Shown here: positions 14,450-21,597 of the stretch, one piece after another
Layout: every line of letters begins with the position of its first letter
Numbering within the stretch: position 1 is the stretch's first letter
DNA from: Caldilineales bacterium
GTDB lineage: Bacteria; Chloroflexota; Anaerolineae; JAAEKA01
Assembly: GCA_021463315.1 (NCBI GenBank)
Contig: JAJTXO010000011.1
Location: 1 to 21,597 of the forward strand
Length of the DNA stretch: 21,597 nucleotides
Reading direction: 5' to 3'
Notes under the pieces: generated by a model
Told to the model about the DNA's origin: nothing
The model's input: only the letters and a program-made list of their open reading frames with translations
The model's database searches: none
Translations under genes and position numbers: made by a program

Positions 14450-14488
14450 CTGGCCGCCTGTCCCTTCCCTTGTGGATGCACATTCGTA

Positions 14489-14578
14489 GGTCGAGTAGGT
14501 TCTGGCGGCGTCTACCAGCGGTCGTTCATGTTCGCGATGAGCTCTTACTAACCGAGCGTCGCCGCCAGAACCGTATCG
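14489..14578. repeat. Long inverted-repeat element
   Basis: GGTTCTGGCGGCG (14498-14510) and its exact complement CGCCGCCAGAACC (14560-14572) flank 49 bp. The outer arms continue imperfectly as GGTCGAGTA and TATCGAGACC. A further GGTCTCGATACGC at about 14637-14649 and CTACTCGACCGACG near 14691-14704 resemble the same 'TCGATAC/TCGAC' type of dispersed palindrome. No coding sequence is visible. Confidence 0.65.
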
Positions 14579-14736
14579 AGACCTGATCGTTGGCACGCGT
14601 AGGTTCTGATCTCGCTATGCTGCGCACTCGATCCAGAGGTCTCGATACGCTGGAAGCGCGTGACCGTGATCTGTGGCGCACCTCAACCCGCTACTCGACC
14701 GACGCGGGCTGGCTCTCACTTCAACGGTGTCGCCTA

Positions 14737-14920
14737 GCTAGCCATCCTTACACCCAAATCGCACCCTTCCGGGTTACGAGTTACGAGTTACGACTAGCCA
14801 TCCTTACACCCAAATCGCACCCTTCCGGGTTACGAGTTACGAGTTACTCGTTACGACTAGCCATCCTTACGCCCAAATCGCACCATTCCCGGTTACGAGT
14901 TACGAGTTACTCGTTACGAC
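14737..14920. repeat. Three-copy 57-63 bp tandem repeat before the acyl-CoA ligase gene
   Basis: Units begin at 14737, 14794 and 14857 with CTAGCCATCCTTACRCCCAA, then ATCGCACC, then GGGTTACGAGTTACGAGTTA with an extra CTCGTTACGA in units 2 and 3. The GTTACGA part is the reverse complement of the core of the seven-copy array at 13931-14368, so the two arrays face each other. It ends 7 bp before the ligase ATG. Confidence 0.92.
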
Positions 14921-14927
14921 TCTTCCA

Positions 14928-16844
14928 ATGACCGACCCACAAACCCTCGCCCAATACTGGCTGAACAACGTCAGGCGCTGGTCCGGCGGCGAACAGATCG
15001 CTGCGCGGCAGAAGGACCTGGGCATCTGGCAGAGCTACTCCTGGACGCAGGAGTATGAGCAGGTGCGCGATTTCAGCCTGGGGCTGGTGGAGCTGGGCCT
15101 GCAGCGGGGCGAGCGGGTGGCCCTGATCGGCGACAACGACCTGGAATATCTGTGGGGCATCCTGGCTGTGCTGGCGGCCGGCGGCGTGGTGGTGGGCATT
15201 TTCACCGATGTGACGCCCCAAGAGGTGCAGTACATCGCGACTCACGCCGACGCCACCTTTGCCCTGGCCGGCGACCAGGAACAGTGCGACAAGCTGCTGG
15301 CCATCCAGGAGGCCACGCCGCTGATCCGCCAGGTGATCTACTGGGACGAGCGGGGCATGTGGAGCTACGACGAGCCTCAACTGATGAACTTCAAGGCGGT
15401 GCAGGCGCTGGGCCGGGCCGCGCATCAGCGCGATCCGGGCCGCTTCGACGCGCTGATTGCCCAGGGCCAGCCCGGCGATGTGGCTATGTTCTGCTACACC
15501 TCCGGCACCACCGGCCTGCCCAAGGGCGCGATGATCAGCCACGCCAACTTCCTCTACGTGACCCAGGCCTTCGACGCCATCGAGCGGGTGCGAGCCAGCG
15601 ACAACTACCTTTCCTTCATCCCCATGGCCTGGATCGGCGGCGCCGCGCTGGATCTGGCGCCGCACTGCACCAGCGGCGTGACCCTCAACTTCGCCGAGGG
15701 GCCCGACACCGTGCAGCAGAACATCCGCGAGATCGCGCCCGACGCGATTCTGTACAACTCGCGGCTGTGGGAGAATCTGGTGGCCTCGATCCAGGTGCGC
15801 ATGACCGACGCTTCATGGATCAACCGGCTGCTCTACAGAGCCTTTCAGCCGGTGGGCTATCGCATGGCCGAGTATCAACTGCGCCGCCAGCCGGCGCCCA
15901 TTCACTGGCGGCTGCTGTACAGCCTGGGCCAGGCGGCCTTCTATCGGCCAGTGCTCAGCCAGTACGGCCTGCAGCGGGCGCGCACAGCCTACACGGCCGG
16001 CTCGGCCCTCAGCCCCGACGTGGTGCGTTTCTTCTTGGCCCTGGGGCTGCCGCTGCGCCAGATCTACGGCTCTACCGAGATGACCGGCGGCGTGATTGCC
16101 CACCGCGCGGGCGACATCAAGTTCGAGTCCATCGGCGTGCCGTTGCCCGGCGCGGCCATGATGATCTCTCCTGAGGGGGAGATCTTGCTGACCAGCCCCG
16201 GCCTCTTCGCGGGCTATCACAAGGACGCCGAGGCCATGCAGGCCGCGCTGTTCCATGACCCTCAGGGGGTGGCCTGGTTCCGCACCGGCGACGCGGGCTT
16301 GATCGACGACGACGGCCATCTGATCTATCTCGACCGCGTCAAGGACATGATCGAGCTGGGCAGCGGCGAGCGCTACTCGCCCCAGTACATCGAGGGCCGG
16401 CTGAAGTTCAGCCCCTACGTCAGCCACTGCATGACCGTGGGCGACCAGACCCTGGGCTACGTCACCGCGTTGATCACCATCGACTACGACAGTGTGGGCC
16501 GCTGGGCCGAGAAGCGCGGGCTGGCCTTCACCACCTACGCTGACCTGGCGCAGAAGCCGGAGGTCTACGCGTTGGTGCGCGAGGCGGTGGATCGGGTCAA
16601 CGCGGCCTTGCCGCCGGCCGCGCGGGTGCGCAAGTTCGTCTTGCTGCACAAGGAATTCGACGCGGACGAGGGCGAGATGACCCGCACCCGCAAGCTGCGC
16701 CGCGGTTTCCTGGCCCAGCGCTACGCCGACATCGTCCAGGCGCTGTACGACGGCCGGCAGGCGGTGCAGGTCACGGCCGCGGTGCAATACCAGGATGGCC
16801 GCGTGGGCAAGATCGACACCACCCTGCGCGTGGAGGCGCTCTAA
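14928..16844 (+). CDS. AMP-forming acyl-CoA ligase in the transporter operon
   Basis: The 638-residue ANL-superfamily ligase should activate a carboxylic acid with ATP to an acyl-adenylate and then to acyl-CoA. Motifs: P-loop-like YTSGTTGLPKGAM (~residues 189-201), aromatic/acid-binding region SFIPMAWIGG, YGSTEMTGG (~379-387), FRTGDAGLIDDDGHLIYLDR (~450-469) with VKDMIELGSGERY hinge, and C-terminal Lys in RTRKLRR (~586). Length and sequence style fit long-chain fatty acid/FadD15-like ligases. Ligases of this type are found between liv genes in several bacteria, which suggests that the imported substrate is a carboxylate activated on entry. The ATG at 14928 has no Shine-Dalgarno sequence; the repeat array ends 7 nt before it. 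The next good in-frame methionines lie deep in the domain, so this start is kept. Confidence 0.9.
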   Translation: MTDPQTLAQYWLNNVRRWSGGEQIAARQKDLGIWQSYSWTQEYEQVRDFSLGLVELGLQRGERVALIGDNDLEYLWGILAVLAAGGVVVGIFTDVTPQEVQYIATHADATFALAGDQEQCDKLLAIQEATPLIRQVIYWDERGMWSYDEPQLMNFKAVQALGRAAHQRDPGRFDALIAQGQPGDVAMFCYTSGTTGLPKGAMISHANFLYVTQAFDAIERVRASDNYLSFIPMAWIGGAALDLAPHCTSGVTLNFAEGPDTVQQNIREIAPDAILYNSRLWENLVASIQVRMTDASWINRLLYRAFQPVGYRMAEYQLRRQPAPIHWRLLYSLGQAAFYRPVLSQYGLQRARTAYTAGSALSPDVVRFFLALGLPLRQIYGSTEMTGGVIAHRAGDIKFESIGVPLPGAAMMISPEGEILLTSPGLFAGYHKDAEAMQAALFHDPQGVAWFRTGDAGLIDDDGHLIYLDRVKDMIELGSGERYSPQYIEGRLKFSPYVSHCMTVGDQTLGYVTALITIDYDSVGRWAEKRGLAFTTYADLAQKPEVYALVREAVDRVNAALPPAARVRKFVLLHKEFDADEGEMTRTRKLRRGFLAQRYADIVQALYDGRQAVQVTAAVQYQDGRVGKIDTTLRVEAL

Positions 16845-16872
16845 CATGCCCCCCTCCCGCTCCCCCCGCTCG

Positions 16873-16913
16873 GGCCGGTCTTTGCGCAGCACCCCGGAGT
16901 GGGCCGACCGAGC
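16873..16913 (+). repeat. 41-bp dispersed repeat before livH
   Basis: GGCCGGTCTTTGCGCAGCAC followed by CCCGGAGTGGGCCGACCGAGC recurs with a few changes at 17888-17928, before livM. CGGTC and GACCG at its ends can pair. It lies in the 93-bp gap between the ligase and livH, 24 bp before the livH start. Confidence 0.85.
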
Positions 16914-16937
16914 CCACCCAGGATTTGAGGTAGATCC

Positions 16938-17858
16938 ATGAACTGGCAGCTCCTCCCCCAATTCGCCGTCACCGGTCTGCTGGCCGGCGGCCCTATCGCG
17001 CTGATGGCGCTGGGGCTGGTGCTGATCTTCAAGTCCTCCTACATCTTCAACTTCGCCCAGGGCCAGATGATGCTGGTGGGCACGCTGGTCACCTGGTGGC
17101 TGGCGGTGCCGATGGAGCTGCCGCTGGGCCTGGCCATCGTCCTGGCGCTGCTCTTCTCCGCGCTGCTGGGCCTGCTGATCGAGCGGCTGGCGCTGCGGCC
17201 GCTGACCGGCCAGCCGCTGCTGACCATCATCCTGATGACCCTGGCGCTGGGGCAGACGCTGCAAGGGCTGGCGCTGCTGCTCTTCGGCGGCAGCCAGCGC
17301 AACTTTCCGCAGCTTTTCTCGGCCGCCAATCCCTACAAGATCGTCACCCCGCTGGTCTTCAACGAGCGCAACATCACCATCATCCTCAAGCAGAACCTGG
17401 TCTGGTCCTTCGTGGTAGCCATCCTCTTGGTGGTCTTGGTGGCGCTTTTCTTCCAGTTCACCCGCACCGGGCTGGCGCTGCGGGCCGCGTCCGAGGATCA
17501 CGAGCTGGCCCAGGGCATCGGCCTGCGCATCAACCGCATCTTCGGCATCTCCTGGGCGTTGGCCGGCGTGGTGGCCACCACCGGCGGCATTCTGCTGGCC
17601 ACGGCCAGCGGGCTGGATCTGAGTCTCTCCATCGTGGTGCTGGCGGCCTTTCCGGCCGTGCTGCTGGGCGGCCTGGATTCCATACCGGGCGTGATCGCCG
17701 GCGGGCTGCTGATCGGCTTGTCGCAGGGCGTGGTCTCGGCCTCGTCGGTGCCGATCATCCGCAGCGCGGCCGAGATCACCCCCTATGTGGTCTTGTTGTT
17801 GGTGTTGATGGTGCGGCCCCAGGGCTTGTTTGGCGCCAAGCGCGTCGAGCGGATCTAA
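16938..17858 (+). CDS. livH: LivH-type ABC transporter permease
   Basis: A 306-residue inner-membrane permease of the branched-chain amino acid (HAAT) family that forms the channel with LivM. It has about eight hydrophobic segments, starting LLAGGPIALMALGLVLIFKSS, then the conserved FNFAQGQMMLVG, and the cytoplasmic coupling loop TGLALRAASEDHELAQGIGLRINRIFGISW-like region (residues ~182-212). It ends with VLLGGLDSIPGVIAGGLLIG and MVRPQGLFG, which are typical of LivH. GAGGT lies 6-7 nt before the ATG. Downstream the livM gene follows after 132 bp, unusually long for this operon type because a dispersed repeat lies between. Confidence 0.93.
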   Translation: MNWQLLPQFAVTGLLAGGPIALMALGLVLIFKSSYIFNFAQGQMMLVGTLVTWWLAVPMELPLGLAIVLALLFSALLGLLIERLALRPLTGQPLLTIILMTLALGQTLQGLALLLFGGSQRNFPQLFSAANPYKIVTPLVFNERNITIILKQNLVWSFVVAILLVVLVALFFQFTRTGLALRAASEDHELAQGIGLRINRIFGISWALAGVVATTGGILLATASGLDLSLSIVVLAAFPAVLLGGLDSIPGVIAGGLLIGLSQGVVSASSVPIIRSAAEITPYVVLLLVLMVRPQGLFGAKRVERI

Positions 17859-17887
17859 GTGCTTGTCCGTAATTAACTTCGTGCTTT

Positions 17888-17928
17888 GGCCGGTCTTTGC
17901 GCAGCACCCCGCAGGGGGCCGACCGAGC
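17888..17928 (+). repeat. 41-bp dispersed repeat before livM
   Basis: This is the second copy of the 16873-16913 element, in the same orientation and again just upstream of a permease gene. Around it, TGTCCG (17864-17869) and ACTTCGT (17876-17882) are complementary to CGGACA (17948-17953) and ACGAAGT (17961-17967) in crossing order. Confidence 0.85.
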
Positions 17929-17990
17929 CGCCCCGCGATGTTGTTCGCGGACAGTCACCAACGAAGTCTTGGGCTGAATGGGAGTTCATC

Positions 17991-19052
17991 ATGGCAGTAT
18001 TGCGACCGGCAGGCGAGTTCGACCAAAGTTACGCCTACGACATGGCCACCATCCGGCGGCGCTGGCAGTGGCTGGGCCTGGCCGCGCTGTTGGTGATCCT
18101 CTACACGCTGCCGTTCTACGCCAGCCCCAGCCTGGTTTCCTTCGCCAACCGGCTGGCTATGACCATCATCGCCGTGCAGGGCCTCAACATCCTGACCGGC
18201 TACACCGGCCAGATCTCGCTGGGCCAGGCCGCGTTCATGACCGTGGGCGGCTATATCTCGGCCCTGCTGATGATCCACCTGGGCTGGCCCTTTCTGCTGA
18301 CCCTGCCCGCGGCCGGGCTGGGCGCGGGGCTGGTGGGGCTCTTTTTCGGCCTGCCTTCGCTGCGGGTCAAGGGCTTCTACCTGGCCATGAGCACCCTGGC
18401 CGCTCAGTTCATCATCCCCTGGTTCCTGCGCAACGCCTTTCCGCAGACGCTGAACGGCGCGCAGGGCATCAACGTCCCGCCGCCGCAGATCCTGGGCATC
18501 GTCTTCAATCAGCCCAGCCGCTACCTCTATCTCAGCCTGACCGTGCTGATCCTCTGCACCATCGTGGCCCACAACATCGGCCGCTCGCGCCTGGGCCGGG
18601 CCTTCGTCGCCATCCGCGACCACGATCTGGCGGCCGAGCTGCTGGGCATCAACCTGTTCAAATACAAGCTGCAGTCCTTCTTCCTGGCTGCGGTCTATGC
18701 CGGCCTGGCGGGCGCATTGTTCGCCCATCACCTGCGCCATGTCAACTCCGAGACCTTCGGCCTCAACGATTCGGTGATCCTGCTGGGCATGTTGATCGCC
18801 GGCGGCCTGGGCGCCAGCCTGGGGCCGATCCTGGGCGCGCTGTTGGTGCAATCGATCCTGGAGCTGGCCGTCATGGCCGGGCCAACGGTCTCGACCATCT
18901 TTCCCGGCGCGGCCGCGGGCATGGTGCAGGCGCTGCGGCCGCTCTTCTTCGGCGTCGTGCTGATGCTCTTTCTGATCTTCGAGCCGCGCGGCCTGGCCCA
19001 TCGCTGGAATCTGATCAAGGCCAGTTGGCGGCTGCGGCCCTTCTCGCACTGA
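17991..19052 (+). CDS. livM: LivM-type ABC transporter permease
   Basis: A 353-residue second permease subunit of the HAAT importer. After a hydrophilic N-terminus (residues 1-~22) it has multiple hydrophobic helices and the hallmark motifs LNILTGYTGQISLGQAAFM (~residues 62-80), LPSLRVKGFYLAMSTLA (~118-134), GRAFVAIRDHDLAAELLGIN (coupling loop, ~199-218) and LGMLIAGGLGASLGPILGA. It ends in FEPRGLAHRW. The ATG at 17991 follows GGAG (17981-17984) by 6 nt and was preferred to upstream codons that would run through the dispersed repeat. It lies 62 bp upstream of livK in the same direction. Confidence 0.93.
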   Translation: MAVLRPAGEFDQSYAYDMATIRRRWQWLGLAALLVILYTLPFYASPSLVSFANRLAMTIIAVQGLNILTGYTGQISLGQAAFMTVGGYISALLMIHLGWPFLLTLPAAGLGAGLVGLFFGLPSLRVKGFYLAMSTLAAQFIIPWFLRNAFPQTLNGAQGINVPPPQILGIVFNQPSRYLYLSLTVLILCTIVAHNIGRSRLGRAFVAIRDHDLAAELLGINLFKYKLQSFFLAAVYAGLAGALFAHHLRHVNSETFGLNDSVILLGMLIAGGLGASLGPILGALLVQSILELAVMAGPTVSTIFPGAAAGMVQALRPLFFGVVLMLFLIFEPRGLAHRWNLIKASWRLRPFSH

Positions 19053-19114
19053 TTCGTGGTGATCACGCGGCTTGCCCGTCGTGTCGATTTCTTGGTGTTC
19101 CCAGGAGGAGATCC

Positions 19115-20521
19115 ATGTCCAAACGTCTATTGACCGCCCTGACCGTGCTGCTGCTGGCCGCCATGGTGCTGGCAGCCTGCGGCGCGCCGGCTGCCGCGCC
19201 GACAGCCGTGCCCGAGCCGCCCACAGCCGTGCCCGAGCCGCCCACCGCCGTGCCTGAGCTGCCCACCGCCGTGCCTGTGCCAGTAGCCACGGAAGCGCCG
19301 GCGGCCACCGAAGCCCCAGCAGCCACCGAAGCGCCCGCCGGGCCGCCCGACCTGACCGGCGAGACCATCACCATCTATCACTTCGGCGACCTGTCCGGGC
19401 CGCTGGCCGCCATCACCACGCCGCTGGTGCGCGGGGCCGAGGACATGGCCAAGGCCATCAACGCGGACGGCGGCATCTACGGCGCCACGCTGGATATCCA
19501 GTTCGCCGACACCGGCGGCAAGGTGGACGAGGCGGTCGCGGCCTACGATCGCTTCAAGAGCCAGGACCCCAACATCCTGATGATGATCACCTACGGCTCC
19601 GGCGAGGTCGAGGCGCTGGCCGCGCGCATGGCCGAAGATAAGATCCCCAGCCTGTCGGCCGGCCTCAGCTCCAAGGGCTTCTACGAGGATTCGGGCTACG
19701 TCTTCGGCCTGGGCCCCATCTATCCTGACCAGATCGGCCACGTGATGCGCTATCTGTCGGAGAACTGGGCCGACGTCAAGCCAGCCAGCGCGGGCGACGA
19801 GATCAACCTGGCCGTGATCAGTTGGCCGACCGCCTTCGGCCAGGGCGCGCTGACCGACGAGAGCCGCGCGTATCTGGAGGAGCTGGGGGTCAACATCGTG
19901 GCCGAGGAGACCTACGATCCCGCGCCCACGGCCGACACCACCACCGCGATCCTGACCGCACAGGCGGCCGGCGCCAACGTGATCTGGACCAACACCCTGG
20001 CCTTCGGCCCGGCCGTGCTGCTCAACGACCTCAACAGCCTGGGCATTCGCGACGAGTTCGTGGTGGCCGGCCCCAACTGGTCCATGGACCTGGCCACCTA
20101 CGCCTTCCTGGCCGACCCGGCCTACGGCGTGGGGCTGATCTCGGCCTTCCCCTATCTCTGGTGGACCGATGTGGACAATCCTGGCGTGCAGTACGCGGCC
20201 AAGGTCTTCGAGGAGAATGGCCGCACCCCGGCCGAGCGCAACGTGGGCTATCTGCTGCTGGTGGCCGGCCTGGACCTGGCCCGCGAGGCGATCAAGCTGG
20301 CCATCGACACCGTCGGCTATGAGAACCTGACCGGCGAGGCGGTGCATGACGCCCTGATCGAGCTGGGCGCGTTCGAGCCGCTGGACGGCGTCTTCCGCAT
20401 CAACTACGCCGACGGCAGCCGCTCGCCGCATCAATCGCAGATCCGCCAGATCCAGGGCGGCCCCGATAAGTTCATCGTCCTGGAGGACTGGACGGAGACG
20501 CCGGATCTGCGGCCGAAGTAG
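19115..20521 (+). CDS. livK: LivK-type lipoprotein substrate-binding protein
   Basis: A 468-residue extracytoplasmic receptor of the periplasmic-binding-protein type I (Leu/Ile/Val) fold. The signal peptide ends in a lipobox VLAAC with the lipidated Cys at residue 22. Residues ~25-78 are a low-complexity linker with TAVPEPP units (three, DNA period 21 bp) and ATEAPA units, a tether to the membrane. The mature domain begins ETITIYHFGDLSGPLAAI and contains GAEDMAKAINADGGIYG, ADTGGKVDEAVAAYDRF, SGLSSKGFYE, and LAVISWPTAFGQGALTD. The strong AGGAGGAG (19103-19110) before the ATG fits the need for high receptor levels. An in-frame open stretch from 17978 runs into this gene antiphase to livM and is not used. 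The ligand cannot be read from the sequence; the ligase in the operon suggests a carboxylic acid. Confidence 0.93.
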   Translation: MSKRLLTALTVLLLAAMVLAACGAPAAAPTAVPEPPTAVPEPPTAVPELPTAVPVPVATEAPAATEAPAATEAPAGPPDLTGETITIYHFGDLSGPLAAITTPLVRGAEDMAKAINADGGIYGATLDIQFADTGGKVDEAVAAYDRFKSQDPNILMMITYGSGEVEALAARMAEDKIPSLSAGLSSKGFYEDSGYVFGLGPIYPDQIGHVMRYLSENWADVKPASAGDEINLAVISWPTAFGQGALTDESRAYLEELGVNIVAEETYDPAPTADTTTAILTAQAAGANVIWTNTLAFGPAVLLNDLNSLGIRDEFVVAGPNWSMDLATYAFLADPAYGVGLISAFPYLWWTDVDNPGVQYAAKVFEENGRTPAERNVGYLLLVAGLDLAREAIKLAIDTVGYENLTGEAVHDALIELGAFEPLDGVFRINYADGSRSPHQSQIRQIQGGPDKFIVLEDWTETPDLRPK

Positions 20522-20531
20522 ATCGGTAACT

Positions 20532-20634
20532 GGTAGATTGGTAAATTGGGAAATTGGTCGGGTGCGACGTTGGGAATGCCTACGGGCCAATCAAGCGGGG
20601 AGCGCCGACCAATCTACCAATCTACCAATCTACC
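20532..20634 (+). repeat. Octamer inverted repeat (30-bp hairpin) between livK and livF
   Basis: The left arm (20532-20561) consists of GGTAGATT-like octamers and ends GGTCGG. The right arm (20605-20634) starts CCGACC and carries three AATCTACC-like octamers. The arms are complementary in 27 of 30 positions and enclose 43 nt. The octamer is the same family as GATTGGTA in the array at 830-957. There is no T-run, but a stem of this size in the message could protect livK mRNA or reduce livF expression. Confidence 0.88.
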
Positions 20635-20648
20635 CCCATACCAATCCC

Positions 20649-21452
20649 ATGCTCAAGCTCAACAACATCGAAGTCATCTACAGCGACGTGGTGCTGGTGT
20701 TGCGCGGCGTGTCGCTGGAGGCGCCTGAGGGCAAGATCGTCTCCTTGCTGGGCGCCAACGGCGCGGGCAAGACCACGACCCTGCGCGCCATCTCTGGCCT
20801 GCTCAAGACGCAGCAGGGCAAGGTCACGCGCGGCGCGATCGAGTTCGCCGGCCAGCGCATCCATCAGTTGCCGCCGGAGCAGATCGTCAAACGCGGCATC
20901 ATCCAGGTGATGGAAGGGCGGCGGCTCTTCCGTCACCTGACCGTCGAGGAGAATCTGCTGATCGGCGCGGCCGGCCGGCCGGACAAGGCCAGCCGCGCCG
21001 ACGTGGCCCACGATCTGGAGCAGGTGTACTCCTATTTCCCCAAGCTGCGCGATATGCGGCGGCGCACCAGTGGCTTCCTTTCCGGCGGCGAGCAGCAGAT
21101 GCTGGTCATCGGCCGCGGGCTGCTGGCCCATCCCCGGCTGATGATGCTGGACGAGCCCTCGCTGGGTCTGGCGCCGTTGGTCGTGGACGAGATCTTCTCG
21201 GTCATCAAGCAGATCAGCCAGAACAGCGGCGTCTCCATCCTGTTGGTGGAGCAGAACGCCCGCATCGCGCTCAGCGTGGCGGACTATGCCTACGTGATGG
21301 AGAACGGTCGCGTGGTGTTGGATGGGCCGGCCAGCCAACTGGCTGAAAACGAGGATGTCAAGGAGTTCTACCTGGGGCTGACCCAGGTGGGCGAGCGCAA
21401 GAGCTACCGGGATGTGAAGCACTATCGGCGGCGCAAGCGCTGGCTGGGCTGA
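20649..21452 (+). CDS. livF: LivF-type ABC transporter ATPase
   Basis: A 267-residue second nucleotide-binding subunit of the HAAT importer. Motifs: Walker A GANGAGKTTT (~residues 35-44), VMEGRRLFRHLTVEENL (Q-loop region of LivF), signature SGGEQQMLVIGRGL, Walker B LMMLDEPSLGLAP, H-loop region LLVEQNARIAL, and LivF-like YVMENGRVVLDG. The C-terminus carries a basic tail (RKSYRDVKHYRRRKRW) longer than in E. coli LivF. The ATG at 20649 lacks a Shine-Dalgarno sequence and lies 14 bp after the octamer hairpin; upstream in-frame starts would translate the repeat. It is the last gene of the visible operon. Confidence 0.93.
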   Translation: MLKLNNIEVIYSDVVLVLRGVSLEAPEGKIVSLLGANGAGKTTTLRAISGLLKTQQGKVTRGAIEFAGQRIHQLPPEQIVKRGIIQVMEGRRLFRHLTVEENLLIGAAGRPDKASRADVAHDLEQVYSYFPKLRDMRRRTSGFLSGGEQQMLVIGRGLLAHPRLMMLDEPSLGLAPLVVDEIFSVIKQISQNSGVSILLVEQNARIALSVADYAYVMENGRVVLDGPASQLAENEDVKEFYLGLTQVGERKSYRDVKHYRRRKRWLG

Positions 21453-21467
21453 AGCCGCCAGCCACCT

Positions 21468-21536
21468 GTCACCCTGAGGTCCGACGAAGGGTCTCGCCGT
21501 GTCAAGCGGAGATGCTTCGCCAAGCCTCAGCATGAC
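21468..21536. repeat. Imperfect palindromic dispersed element after livF
   Basis: GTCACCCTGAGG (21468-21479) pairs with CCTCAGCATGAC (21525-21536) at 10 of 12 positions. Inside, GACGAAGGGTCTCG (21483-21496) pairs with most of GGAGATGCTTCGCC (21508-21521). The pattern TGAGG...GACGAAG...GATGCTTCGCC...CTCAGCATGACA belongs to a type of intergenic palindrome seen in many bacterial genomes. It lies 16 bp after livF and could serve as an mRNA 3' hairpin. Confidence 0.75.
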
Positions 21537-21597
21537 ATAATGTCTTAGCACGACATAAAGTCTCAGCACGACATAAAGCCTCAGCATGACATGTCGA
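21531..21597. repeat. 18-bp tandem repeat running off the window edge
   Basis: Units CATGACATAATGTCTTAG (21531-21548), CACGACATAAAGTCTCAG (21549-21566) and CACGACATAAAGCCTCAG (21567-21584) are followed by a partial unit to the end. They appear to be expansions of the outer arm of the preceding palindrome (CAGCATGACA). No gene is visible here. Confidence 0.85.

Noticed and set aside
15813..17501. 562-codon minus-strand frame opposite the ligase and livH
   Set aside because: Gln/Arg/His-rich antisense shadow of two well-supported genes; it passes through the 41-bp repeat.
17978..20521. 847-codon frame joining antiphase livM sequence to livK
   Set aside because: The first part is out of frame with the clear LivM protein; livK has its own strong ribosome site, signal peptide and lipobox at 19115.

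Overview
The window is high-GC bacterial DNA (coding parts clearly above 60% G+C) with long multidomain secreted proteins, a SARP-type regulator, a YabN-like methylase-MazG fusion, and intergenic regions packed with 7-8 bp and ~60 bp tandem repeats. Together these suggest a Chloroflexota bacterium (Anaerolineae/Caldilineae-like). This is inference from gene content and style: there is no rRNA or other taxonomic marker in the window.

Layout. (1) 1-804, minus strand: an orphan-type ParA ATPase and the start of an overlapping small gene, with a 16-unit octamer repeat array directly upstream. (2) 1186-2505, plus: the methylase-MazG fusion, with a HicB-like relic antisense to its 3' end. (3) 2975-7012, minus: a secreted 1345-residue protein with 12 NHL units, 7 'GFGD...LYAG' units, a PKD domain and a ConA/LamG-like C-terminus, closed by a strong terminator. 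(4) 7109-7535, plus: two tiny overlapping ORFs; then 7621-8866, minus: a three-gene cluster of unknown small proteins, two with zinc ribbons, in DNA of visibly lower GC. (5) 8928-10147: a HicA-HicB toxin-antitoxin module between two direct copies of a ~54-bp structured repeat. (6) 10148-11872, minus: a polytopic membrane protein fused to a SARP/BTAD DNA-binding domain. Its start codon sits directly behind an intrinsic terminator in a ~140-nt leader, and its promoter shares its -35 box with the divergent promoter of an FkbM methyltransferase (12141-12962). (7) 13157-21452, plus: a branched-chain-amino-acid-type (Liv/HAAT) ABC transporter operon in the order livG, AMP-forming acyl-CoA ligase, livH, livM, livK, livF.

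How the genes work together. The transporter operon is complete: two ATPases, two permeases and a lipoprotein receptor. The embedded acyl-CoA ligase suggests uptake of a carboxylic acid (aromatic, fatty or branched) followed by CoA activation. The operon is interrupted by about 1 kb made largely of repeats between livG and the ligase, a 30-bp octamer hairpin between livK and livF, and a 41-bp repeat before each permease gene.

The least ordinary observations are the leader-terminator in front of the membrane-bound SARP, the overlapping divergent promoters, the repeat arrays that end within a few bases of start codons lacking Shine-Dalgarno sequences, and the HicAB cassette with a probable leaderless promoter and operator. 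No tRNA, rRNA, CRISPR array or intact insertion sequence was seen.
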